DNA of 5,601 bases. Origin: an uncultured Prevotellaceae bacterium. Lineage in GTDB: Bacteria; Bacteroidota; Bacteroidia; Bacteroidales; Bacteroidaceae. The translations under genes and the position numbers were made by a program. Shown here in pieces: positions 1 to 5,601 of the stretch. The stretch spans positions 1 through 5,601 of the forward strand of contig CATXZX010000154.1 in the NCBI GenBank assembly GCA_958404085.1, given 5' to 3'. Numbering within the stretch: the first letter of the stretch is position 1; each line of letters opens with the position of its first letter. The notes below the pieces were generated by a model, which was not told where the DNA came from, did no database searches, and saw only the letters and a program-made list of their open reading frames with translations.

Positions 1-1077
1 ATGACGCCTTTCGAACACCTGATTCCCGCGGGCGAACAGATTCCTTATTTCATCTATCTGGAAGTCGACCCCTCGCGCATCGACGTGAACATCCATCCTA
101 CCAAGACTGAAATAAAGTTCGAGGACGAACAGGCCATTTGGCAAATCCTTTCGGCAGCCGTCCGCGAGTCGCTGGGCCGGTACAATGCCGTTCCTTCCAT
201 CGACTTCGATGTGGACGGGCGTCCGGACATTCCTCCCTTCCAGGGCGATGCCCCGGTCGAACTGCCCACCGTAGAGTTCGACCGGAACTATAATCCGTTC
301 GACAACGAGCAGGACACCACGCCGGCTGTCCCTCCCGTTTATTCGTACGACCGGCCGGCGGCACGCCGGAAGAGTCCGACCGGAGAACAATGGGAGGACC
401 TGATGCAGTTTGCCGTAGACGCAAAGAACGAACCGGCCGATGTGCAGGCCGAGACACCGTCCGACCCCGCCCCCGTAGCCGATGAGGACGAGTTTGCAAA
501 GTGGAATGCAGGAAGCCTGACGTACTACCAGTATAAAGGGCAGTACATCATGACTTCCGTCAAGTCCGGCCTCCTGGTAATCGACCAGCGCCGCGCCCAC
601 ATCCGCATCTTGTACGACCGTTACATGAAGCAACTGAAGAACCGCGACGGCGTGTCGCAGGGCGTGCTGTTTCCCGAACTGGTACAACTATCACCCTCGC
701 AGGCAGTCAAAATGGAGAGCCTGCTCGACGACCTGGGTGTAATGGGTTTCGACATATCCGACCTGGGGGGCGGCAGCTACGCCGTCAACGGAATACCGGC
801 CGGCACCGAGGGGGTCAACCCCTCTGCTTTGTTGCACAGCATGCTCGACGAGGCCCTTATGCAGTCCGGACAGATAGACAAGGACGAGATCAACCACCTG
901 CTTGCACTTTCGTTGGCACGCAAGGCGGCCATAACGGCCGGTGTCGTACTGAGCGTGGCCGAGATGGAACACATGGTCGATTCGCTTTTTGCGACATCCA
1001 CTCCCAACTACACGCCCGACGGCAAACTGATACTCTCCGTCATTCAGCAGGAAAAGATAGAACAACTGTTCAAGTAG
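1..1077 (+). CDS. mutL: DNA mismatch repair protein MutL, C-terminal part (5' end outside window)
   Basis: MutL is the cytoplasmic ATPase that links mismatch recognition by MutS to strand incision and removal. The fragment opens near the end of the N-terminal ATPase/transducer region: IDVNIHPTKTEIKF at residues 27-40 is the family signature, and K35 matches the lysine that contacts the ATP gamma-phosphate (K307 in E. coli). Residues about 80-165 form an acidic, proline-rich linker. From about 166 to the end lies the C-terminal dimerisation domain. The ATG at base 1 is almost certainly an internal Met, because the GHKL ATPase motifs (roughly 270 residues) are missing before it. The gene stops with TAG. 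Oddity: the DQHA(X)2E(X)4E endonuclease motif reads DQRRAHIRILYD (residues 195-206), and no CPHGRP-like zinc motif is visible near the end, where NYTPDGK occurs instead. Identity is secure; nuclease status is inferred. Confidence 0.95.
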   Translation: MTPFEHLIPAGEQIPYFIYLEVDPSRIDVNIHPTKTEIKFEDEQAIWQILSAAVRESLGRYNAVPSIDFDVDGRPDIPPFQGDAPVELPTVEFDRNYNPFDNEQDTTPAVPPVYSYDRPAARRKSPTGEQWEDLMQFAVDAKNEPADVQAETPSDPAPVADEDEFAKWNAGSLTYYQYKGQYIMTSVKSGLLVIDQRRAHIRILYDRYMKQLKNRDGVSQGVLFPELVQLSPSQAVKMESLLDDLGVMGFDISDLGGGSYAVNGIPAGTEGVNPSALLHSMLDEALMQSGQIDKDEINHLLALSLARKAAITAGVVLSVAEMEHMVDSLFATSTPNYTPDGKLILSVIQQEKIEQLFK

Positions 1078-1080
1078 GCC

Positions 1081-1132
1081 GCTTTTTTCAAAAAGCAGGG
1101 AGCTATTTTAAAATAACACGCTGATTTTTTTT
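1081..1132 (+). terminator. Possible weak terminator region after mutL
   Basis: Just after the mutL stop there is an AT-rich inverted repeat, GCTTTTT (1081-1087) with AAAAAGC (1090-1096). It is followed by the 12-bp palindrome TATTTTAAAATA (1104-1115) and then a run of eight T (1125-1132). No GC-rich stem sits directly before the T run, so this is not a classic intrinsic terminator. The position between mutL and the ilvE promoter makes termination plausible but unproven. Confidence 0.3.
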
Positions 1133-1162
1133 AGCGGGTAGGCCCGTGTAGGATATTTTTAC

Positions 1163-1170
1163 TACATTTG
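1163..1170 (+). promoter_or_regulatory. Bacteroidetes-type -7 box for ilvE
   Basis: TACATTTG matches the Bacteroidetes sigma-ABfr -7 consensus TAnnTTTG exactly. No TTTG-like -33 element lies 19-21 bases upstream; that place is taken by a short GC-rich dyad, CGGG (1135-1138) with CCCG (1143-1146). Transcription from this box would begin about 5-8 bases after its final G, just past the ATG at 1172. This argues for the downstream start of ilvE at 1214. Confidence 0.6.
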
Positions 1171-1213
1171 CATGGATTTTGAATCGACAGAATTATCATT
1201 ATATAGATTGAAA

Positions 1214-2233
1214 ATGGAAAACATTGATTGGGCGAACTTATCGTTCGGCTACATTCCGACGGATTACAACGTGCGATGCTGCTATCGCAACGGTGCTTGG
1301 GGAGAAATCGAGGTATCTTCTTCCGAAACCATCAACCTGCACATGGCTGCCACCTGCCTGCACTACGGCCAGGAAGCCTTCGAGGGACTGAAAGCCTTCC
1401 GCTGCAAGGACGGTAAAATCCGGATTTTCAGAATGGACGAGAATGCGGCCAGGTTGCAAAGCACCTGCCGGGGCATCCTGATGCCCGAACTGCCGACCGA
1501 GCGTTTCGAGGAAATGGTTAAGAAAGTAGTCCGGATGAACGAGCGCTTCATTCCGCCCTACGGAAGTGGCGCCTCGCTGTACATACGTCCGCTGCTGATA
1601 GGTACCGGCGCACAGGTGGGTGTGCATCCCGCCGACGAATACATGTTTCTGATATTCGTAACTCCGGTCGGTCCTTACTTCAAGGGTGGTTTTGCATGTA
1701 CGAATTATGTGATTATCCGCGAGTTCGACCGTGCGGCTCCGCACGGAACAGGTATCTATAAGGTAGGCGGCAACTATGCGGCCAGCCTGCGTGCCAACAA
1801 AATGGCCCACGATGCCGGATATTCCTGCGAGTTCTACCTCGATGCCAAAGAGAAGAAATACATCGACGAATGCGGCGCCGCCAATTTCTTCGGTATCAAG
1901 GATAATACGTACGTCACACCGAAGTCTACCTCCATCCTGCCTTCCATCACCAACAAGAGCCTGCAGCAGCTGGCCCTCGACCTGGGCATGAAGGTGGAAT
2001 GCCGGCAGATTCCCGAAGAGGAACTCGAGACATTCGAGGAGGCCGGTGCATGCGGTACGGCGGCGGTTATCAGTCCGATTGCTTCTATCGACGACCTGGA
2101 GAACAACAAAAAATACCAGATCAGCAAAGACGGCACCCCCGGACCTGTCTGCACGAAACTTTACAACAGTCTGAGGGCTATCCAGCTGGGCGAGGCACCC
2201 GACGTACACGGCTGGGTGACGGTTCTCGACTGA
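1214..2233 (+). CDS. ilvE: Branched-chain amino acid aminotransferase (class IV, group II)
   Basis: This PLP enzyme swaps the amino group between glutamate/2-oxoglutarate and Val, Leu or Ile, the last step of their synthesis and the first of their breakdown, in the cytoplasm. The protein is 339 residues, near the usual length for group II bacterial BCATs. K183, in IYKVGGNY, is the expected Schiff-base lysine. E219, in YIDECGAANFF, is the expected partner of the PLP ring nitrogen. CGTAAVISPI near the C-terminus is the phosphate/substrate-loop motif, and EAFEGLKAFR near the N-terminus is typical of the fold. The frame is also open from ATG 1172, but that codon directly follows the -7 box and would add 14 residues (MDFESTELSLYRLK) unlike the family; MENIDWANL at 1214 is a typical N-terminus. 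It appears monocistronic, with its own promoter and 3' hairpins. Acting on D-amino acids is unlikely given the motifs. Confidence 0.95.
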   Translation: MENIDWANLSFGYIPTDYNVRCCYRNGAWGEIEVSSSETINLHMAATCLHYGQEAFEGLKAFRCKDGKIRIFRMDENAARLQSTCRGILMPELPTERFEEMVKKVVRMNERFIPPYGSGASLYIRPLLIGTGAQVGVHPADEYMFLIFVTPVGPYFKGGFACTNYVIIREFDRAAPHGTGIYKVGGNYAASLRANKMAHDAGYSCEFYLDAKEKKYIDECGAANFFGIKDNTYVTPKSTSILPSITNKSLQQLALDLGMKVECRQIPEEELETFEEAGACGTAAVISPIASIDDLENNKKYQISKDGTPGPVCTKLYNSLRAIQLGEAPDVHGWVTVLD

Positions 2234-2261
2234 TTGTCGGACGAAATAACGTAAAACGGTA

Positions 2262-2309
2262 GGAAGCGGAATGTACCCGTCGGGGCGCATTTCCGCTTCC
2301 GATGGTTTT
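2262..2309 (+). terminator. Hairpin after ilvE, probable terminator
   Basis: GGAAGCGGAA (2262-2271) pairs perfectly over 10 bp with TTCCGCTTCC (2291-2300). An inner CCC/GGG pairing (2276-2278 with 2283-2285) can extend the structure. Only a short T run (TTTT, 2306-2309) follows, five bases after the stem, so it may act as a weak terminator or as an mRNA 3'-end stabiliser. It starts 29 bases after the ilvE stop. Confidence 0.55.
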
Positions 2310-2330
2310 CGCGATGCTCCTTTCTGTTAA

Positions 2331-2355
2331 AAAAACAGGACAAAGGTCTGTTTTT
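2331..2355 (+). terminator. Second hairpin with T tract, bidirectional terminator-like
   Basis: The 5' arm AAAAACAGGAC (2331-2341) pairs with GTCTGTTTTT (2346-2355) across an AAAG loop, giving 10 bp with a single bulged G. The arms carry an A tract and a T tract, as in bidirectional intrinsic terminators, but the stem has only about four G-C pairs. It could back up the first ilvE hairpin. Its 3' arm also contains TCTG (2347-2350), the best -33 candidate of the next promoter. Confidence 0.45.
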
Positions 2356-2377
2356 CGTTGGAAAAGCATTACTTTTG
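2347..2377 (+). promoter_or_regulatory. Bacteroidetes-type promoter for the pepP-pepC unit
   Basis: TACTTTTG (2370-2377) fits TAnnTTTG exactly. TCTG (2347-2350) lies exactly 19 bases upstream and matches the -33 TTTG in three of four positions. The start of transcription should fall at about 2382-2386, giving a leader of roughly 20 nt before the ATG at 2403. A perfect 12-bp palindrome, ACTTAATTAAGT (2386-2397), sits in that leader. Confidence 0.65.
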
Positions 2378-2385
2378 TAGCTGAA

Positions 2386-2397
2386 ACTTAATTAAGT
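2386..2397. repeat. 12-bp palindrome in the pepP leader
   Basis: ACTTAATTAAGT is a perfect palindrome lying right at or just after the predicted transcription start and six bases before the ATG. It could be a repressor half-site pair, but AT-rich leaders give such palindromes by chance fairly often. No known operator was recognised. Confidence 0.3.
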
Positions 2398-2402
2398 ATA
2401 TT

Positions 2403-3785
2403 ATGTTTGGAAAAGAAACGTATATAGAACGTCGTCAGGCCCTGAAGCGCTTGGTGGGCGACGGCGTTATCCTGCTGATGGGCAATAACGACTCGCCGGT
2501 GAATTATCCGGCCAATGCCTACAAATTCAGGCAAGACAGTTCATTCTTGTACTTCTTCGGGCAGAAGCGCGACGGCCTTGTCGGCGTAATCGACGTAGAC
2601 AACGATAAAGAGTACCTGGTAGGCGACGAAATCGACATCGACGACATCGTGTGGTACGGCTCCGTAGACAGCGTGGCCGACATGGCAGCCCGCGTAGGTG
2701 TGGCCGCCGCGTGTCCTATGGCCGGTCTGAAGGACCTGGTACACGGTCGCAAGGTCCATTTCCTGCCTCCTTACCGTTACGATATACAGATTCAGTTGAT
2801 GGACCTCCTCGGCATCCATCCCTCGGCACAGCGCGAGGCTGCTTCGCTGCCGCTCATCCGGGCGGTCGTGGCGTTGCGTTCGGTCAAGTCGGCTGAGGAA
2901 ATCGAGGAATTGGAGCGTGCCAGCGCCATCGGTTACCGGATGCACACGACGGCCATGAAGTTGTGTCGTCCCGGCGTGACGGAACAATACATCGGCGGTA
3001 CGATCGAAGGCATTGCGTCGGCATATGGCTGCATGGTCTCGTTCCCGAGTATCGTGTCGATGCACGGCGAGATTCTGCACGGTTACCCCAGCCCGCGTGC
3101 GTTGGAGGCCGGCCGGTTGCTGTTGTGCGATGCCGGTGCCGAGACCAACGATAACTATTGTTCCGACCATACCCGTACGACCCCCGTCAACGGACGTTTC
3201 GATGCACGCCAGCGCGATATATACCAGATTGTGGTAGATTGTCACGATTTGGCCCTGAGCGTGGCCAAACCCGGGGTGAAATGGTGGGACGTACACATGG
3301 ATGTGTGTCGCCTGATGACGGTTCGTATGAAAGAACTCGGCCTGATGAAGGGCGATGTCGAGGAAGCGGTCCGTTCCGGTGCCCATGCGCTGTTTATGCC
3401 CCACGGTCTGGGCCACATGATGGGCATGGATGTACACGACATGGAGAACCTGGGGCAGACCAATGTGGGGTATGACGACGAGGTGCGCCCGTCCGACCAG
3501 TTCGGTTTGGCCAGTCTGCGTTTTGCGCGCCGCCTGCAGGAAGGATATGTGGTCACGGATGAGCCGGGCATCTATTTCATTCCCGATTTGATCGACATGT
3601 GGCGTGAAAAAGGTATCAATGCGCAGTTCCTCGACTTCGACAAAATTGATACTTACAAGGACTTCGGCGGTGTCCGTATCGAGGACGACGTACTTATCAC
3701 CAAGGACGGTTGCCGTTTCTTGGGCAAAGAACGTATTCCGTATCGGATAGCCGATGTCGAGGCCTATTTGGAAGCGAATAACTAA
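2403..3785 (+). CDS. pepP: Xaa-Pro aminopeptidase (peptidase M24B family)
   Basis: This enzyme releases the N-terminal residue from peptides with proline in second place, using a two-metal (usually manganese) site. The 460-residue product has an AMP_N-like N-terminal domain (about 1-135) and a pita-bread catalytic domain (about 175-440). All five metal ligands can be placed: D243 in LLLCDAGAE, D255 in CSDHTRT, H338 in PHGLGHMMG, E387 in TDEPGIYF and E427 in GGVRIEDD. The supporting H334 and H345 (MDVHD) are also present. There is one residue more between the two aspartates than in E. coli PepP (12 versus 11), and a stretch at about 347-380 separates the His and first Glu ligands, as in prolidase-like members. 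No signal peptide is seen, so it should be cytoplasmic. It is 27 nt upstream of the next peptidase gene, probably in one operon. A prolidase (dipeptidase) activity is the main alternative. Confidence 0.93.
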   Translation: MFGKETYIERRQALKRLVGDGVILLMGNNDSPVNYPANAYKFRQDSSFLYFFGQKRDGLVGVIDVDNDKEYLVGDEIDIDDIVWYGSVDSVADMAARVGVAAACPMAGLKDLVHGRKVHFLPPYRYDIQIQLMDLLGIHPSAQREAASLPLIRAVVALRSVKSAEEIEELERASAIGYRMHTTAMKLCRPGVTEQYIGGTIEGIASAYGCMVSFPSIVSMHGEILHGYPSPRALEAGRLLLCDAGAETNDNYCSDHTRTTPVNGRFDARQRDIYQIVVDCHDLALSVAKPGVKWWDVHMDVCRLMTVRMKELGLMKGDVEEAVRSGAHALFMPHGLGHMMGMDVHDMENLGQTNVGYDDEVRPSDQFGLASLRFARRLQEGYVVTDEPGIYFIPDLIDMWREKGINAQFLDFDKIDTYKDFGGVRIEDDVLITKDGCRFLGKERIPYRIADVEAYLEANN

Positions 3786-3812
3786 TTGTAAAATATAAAA
3801 ACAACAACAGGA

Positions 3813-4997
3813 ATGATGAAAAAACAGATTTTGGCAGTTGCTATGTGCCTCTTTTGTGCCGGTGGAGCTGTTGCCGAAAAGAAAGATTCTACGAAATTTA
3901 CAACTATCAAGGAGAATCCGATTACTTCGATTAAGAACCAGAGCCGTTCGGGTACGTGCTGGTGTTTTTCCAGCCTTGCATTTCTTGAATCCGAGCTGTT
4001 GCGTATGGGAAAGGGCGAGTTTGACCTGTGCGAGTCGTTCGTAGTTTACAAAACCATGGTCGATCGCGCTGTTGCAGCCGTCCGGACGCATGGCGACGTC
4101 TCGTTCTCGCAGGGCGGAAGTTTCTACGATGTGCTTTACACCCTGAAAAATCACGGTATGTTGCCGCAGGACGCCATGGCCGCACCCGGCAGTATGTACG
4201 GCGACACACTTTTTAATCACAACGAGTTGGACAAAGTGGCCAGCGCTTATGTCGGCGCCATCGCAAGGGGCGGCCTGAAAAAACTTTCGCCTATCTGGAA
4301 AACAGGTTTTGAGCGTATCTATGACACATACATGGGTACGATTCCCGAAAAGTTCACTTATAAAGGAAAAGAGTACACTCCGAAATCGTTTGCCGAGAGC
4401 CTCGGTCTGAACGCCGACGATTATGTTTCGCTCACCTCCTATACCCATCATCCGTTCTATGAGCCATTTGTTCTCGTGATTCAGGATAACTGGCGCTGGG
4501 CGCAGAGCTACAACCTGCCGCTGGATGAGTTTATGGAAGTGATGGACTATGCCGTACGCAACGGATATACCATCGCGTGGGGTTCGGACGTAAGCGAGAA
4601 AGGTTTTGGCCGCGACGGTGTTGCCGTAGTGCCCGCCGATGGAAAAGACCATGACATGACGGGTTCGGATGCGGCCCGCTGGACCGGTTCGGACAAAGTA
4701 AACGGTCCGAAGCCGACCCAGGGTTCGAAAAAGGAGAAAACCATTACGCAGGAAATGCGTCAGATTGCCTACGACAATTGGGAAACGACCGACGACCATG
4801 GCATGCAGATTTACGGACTGGCCAAGGATCAGGATGGCAACGAGTACTTTATGGTGAAAAACTCATGGGGCGATTACAACGAGTACCACGGTATTTTCTA
4901 TGCGTCGAAACCTTTTGTCGCTTACAAGACTATGAATATCGTTCTCCACAAAGATGCACTTCCCAAAGCCATTCGTAAAAAATTGGGCTTGAAGTAA
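3813..4997 (+). CDS. Exported C1B cysteine peptidase (aminopeptidase C / bleomycin hydrolase-like)
   Basis: This is a papain-fold thiol peptidase of the PepC/bleomycin hydrolase group, whose members usually trim peptides from the N-terminus. The active-site residues can be placed: oxyanion Q43 and nucleophile C49 in NQSRSGTCWCFSS, H329 in TDDHGMQIYG and N350 in VKNSWGDY. QGGSFYDVLYTLKNHG in the first half is also typical of the group. Residues 1-21 form a signal peptide (MKK, hydrophobic core, AVA before EKK), and neither Cys in it has a proper lipobox, so the mature enzyme is probably periplasmic or secreted. At 394 residues it is shorter than the cytoplasmic enzymes (about 440-460). It ends in AIRKKLGLK; in bleomycin hydrolases the C-terminal tail enters the cleft and sets aminopeptidase activity, so exo- versus endopeptidase action cannot be decided here. 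ATG 3816 is an equal alternative start. The leader is A-rich with only a weak AGGA. It probably shares the pepP transcript. Confidence 0.9.
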   Translation: MMKKQILAVAMCLFCAGGAVAEKKDSTKFTTIKENPITSIKNQSRSGTCWCFSSLAFLESELLRMGKGEFDLCESFVVYKTMVDRAVAAVRTHGDVSFSQGGSFYDVLYTLKNHGMLPQDAMAAPGSMYGDTLFNHNELDKVASAYVGAIARGGLKKLSPIWKTGFERIYDTYMGTIPEKFTYKGKEYTPKSFAESLGLNADDYVSLTSYTHHPFYEPFVLVIQDNWRWAQSYNLPLDEFMEVMDYAVRNGYTIAWGSDVSEKGFGRDGVAVVPADGKDHDMTGSDAARWTGSDKVNGPKPTQGSKKEKTITQEMRQIAYDNWETTDDHGMQIYGLAKDQDGNEYFMVKNSWGDYNEYHGIFYASKPFVAYKTMNIVLHKDALPKAIRKKLGLK

Positions 4998-5049
4998 AAA
5001 ACTGAAATCATACGCACCCGCTGTTTGACACCGGGGCGACGAGAATCCG

Positions 5050-5085
5050 GCGCGGCCTCCTTTTCTGACGGGAGGCCGCGCTTTT
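5050..5085 (+). terminator. Strong intrinsic terminator of the pepP-pepC unit
   Basis: GCGCGGCCTCC (5050-5060) pairs perfectly over 11 bp with GGAGGCCGCGC (5071-5081) across a 10-nt loop, followed directly by TTTT (5082-5085). It lies 52 bases after the peptidase stop and well ahead of the next promoter. This is the clearest terminator in the window and separates the peptidase operon from the lipoprotein gene. Confidence 0.85.
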
Positions 5086-5182
5086 CTGTATGCCCGCGTC
5101 GTGCTTTGCCGGCTGTAAGGGTAAAAAACGGAACAAAGCCCGCTGAGTTTGTTACAAAAAGGGCCGGTATTGTCTTTTGCCG

Positions 5183-5213
5183 TTTACGTTTTGAATATTA
5201 TGTGCTACTTTTG
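5183..5213 (+). promoter_or_regulatory. Bacteroidetes-type promoter for the lactonase-like lipoprotein gene
   Basis: TACTTTTG (5206-5213) matches TAnnTTTG exactly. TTTA (5183-5186) lies 19 bases upstream and fits the -33 TTTG in three of four positions. Transcription would begin near 5218-5221, leaving a leader of about 20 nt before the ATG at 5241, the same geometry as the pepP promoter. Confidence 0.65.
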
Positions 5214-5240
5214 TGTCGGATATCGATAAATTTTGTTGTT

Positions 5241-5601
5241 ATGAGGAAGATAAATTGCATGATGGGCCTGTTCGTTGCCTTGTTGTGTGCCTGTTCCGGA
5301 AATCGGGTGGGGCAGACAGATTCCGAAGTACCCGATTCTTTATATTTGCTGGTAGGCAGTTATGCCAGTCCCGATAGTCAGGGCATAAAGGTGTACCGCT
5401 TTTCGACAGAGAGTGGCGAGTTGCAGTACGTCAGTGGCCTGCGGGGCATTTCGAACCCATCCTATTTGGCCGTATCGCGCAACGGTTCCCGTATCTATGC
5501 CGTCGGCGAAGACGAAGACACGACCGCTACGGCCAATTTCCTGTCCTTCGATTCGGAAAAGGGAAGCCTCGCTGTCGAAAACAGTCAGCCGGCCTTGGGC
5601 G
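5241..5601 (+). CDS. Lactonase-family beta-propeller lipoprotein, N-terminal part (3' end outside window)
   Basis: The 120 visible codons start MRKINCMMGLFVALLCACSGN. This is a lipoprotein signal peptide: charged start, hydrophobic core, and a lipobox-like LCA before C18, so the product should be anchored in a membrane facing the periplasm or the outside. The mature part begins with a short polar linker and then LYLLVGSYASPDSQGIKVYRF, followed by a second strand set with SNPSYLAVSRNGSRIYAVGE. This is the opening blade pattern of the seven-bladed 6-phosphogluconolactonase-like family (PF10282; E. coli Pgl is a cytoplasmic member). Many members have no proven substrate, and an exported one is unlikely to serve the pentose phosphate pathway, so 'lactonase' is a family label only. 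ATG codons at residues 7 and 8 are less likely starts because they would lose the charged N-region. The gene continues beyond the window. Confidence 0.82.
   Translation, partial: MRKINCMMGLFVALLCACSGNRVGQTDSEVPDSLYLLVGSYASPDSQGIKVYRFSTESGELQYVSGLRGISNPSYLAVSRNGSRIYAVGEDEDTTATANFLSFDSEKGSLAVENSQPALG

Larger units (their letters stand above)
4998..5240. other. Intergenic region between the peptidase gene and the lactonase-like gene
   Basis: These 243 bases carry the terminator at 5050-5085 and the promoter-like element at 5183-5213. Between them lies a weak inverted repeat, AACAAA (5132-5137) with TTTGTT (5148-5153). I see no convincing small gene or RNA gene in it. Confidence 0.6.

Noticed and set aside
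1172..1213. MDFESTELSLYRLK as a leader peptide for attenuation of ilvE
   Set aside because: It is in frame with ilvE and has no stop, contains no run of Ile/Val/Leu codons, and no alternative stem-loops follow. The promoter position suggests it is not translated.
1238..2290. A 350-codon open frame on the minus strand over ilvE
   Set aside because: Same cause: it is in codon register with ilvE, where TTA, CTA and TCA codons are avoided. No domain is seen in the translation, and ilvE itself is unmistakable.
3786..3812. A separate promoter for the C1B peptidase gene in the short gap
   Set aside because: No TAnnTTTG box is present in the 27-nt gap; the A-rich sequence looks like a translation-initiation leader.
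2541..4799. A 752-codon open frame on the minus strand spanning pepP and the C1B peptidase gene
   Set aside because: It is in exact codon register with both + strand genes, so its stops could only come from TTA, CTA and TCA codons, which these genes avoid. The translation is rich in His, Arg, Val and Thr with no recognisable domain, while both + strand genes have complete catalytic motifs.
5132..5153. Inverted repeat AACAAA / TTTGTT that could be a minus-strand terminator (A tract at 5123-5128)
   Set aside because: The stem is only 6 bp and AT-rich, and no minus-strand gene is visible to its right within the window.

Overview
The window reads as ordinary chromosomal DNA from a member of the Bacteroidales. 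The moderately GC-rich, Alistipes/Rikenellaceae-like codon use is suggestive only. Three lines of evidence support the assignment. The promoter-like boxes upstream of three transcription units match the Bacteroidetes -7 consensus TAnnTTTG. Start codons follow A-rich leaders rather than strong Shine-Dalgarno sequences. All five proteins look like Bacteroidetes versions of their families. All genes are on the + strand.

Layout: (1) 1-1077, the C-terminal part of the mismatch-repair protein MutL; its ATPase N-terminus lies before the window. (2) 1214-2233, a complete branched-chain amino acid aminotransferase (ilvE) with its own -7 box. (3) 2403-3785, a complete M24B Xaa-Pro aminopeptidase, with a promoter-like element and an upstream terminator hairpin. 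(4) 3813-4997, a complete exported papain-like C1B peptidase (PepC/bleomycin hydrolase type), 27 nt behind gene 3 and probably in the same operon, which ends at a strong intrinsic terminator at 5050-5085. (5) 5241 to the window end, the N-terminal third or so of a lipoprotein of the 6-phosphogluconolactonase-like beta-propeller family, with its own promoter-like element.

Functionally, genes 2-4 can be joined in one story: an exported cysteine peptidase trims peptides, a cytoplasmic aminopeptidase removes residues before proline, and the aminotransferase interconverts Val/Leu/Ile with their 2-keto acids. This is inference from adjacency and known family roles; only genes 3 and 4 look co-transcribed. 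MutL and the lactonase-like lipoprotein have no evident link to that theme.

I saw no RNA gene, mobile element, CRISPR array or long repeat. Nothing here looks like a new system. The points most worth a second look are the degraded nuclease motifs of MutL, the corrected ilvE start, the exported short PepC-like enzyme paired with an aminopeptidase, and small palindromes in the promoter regions.
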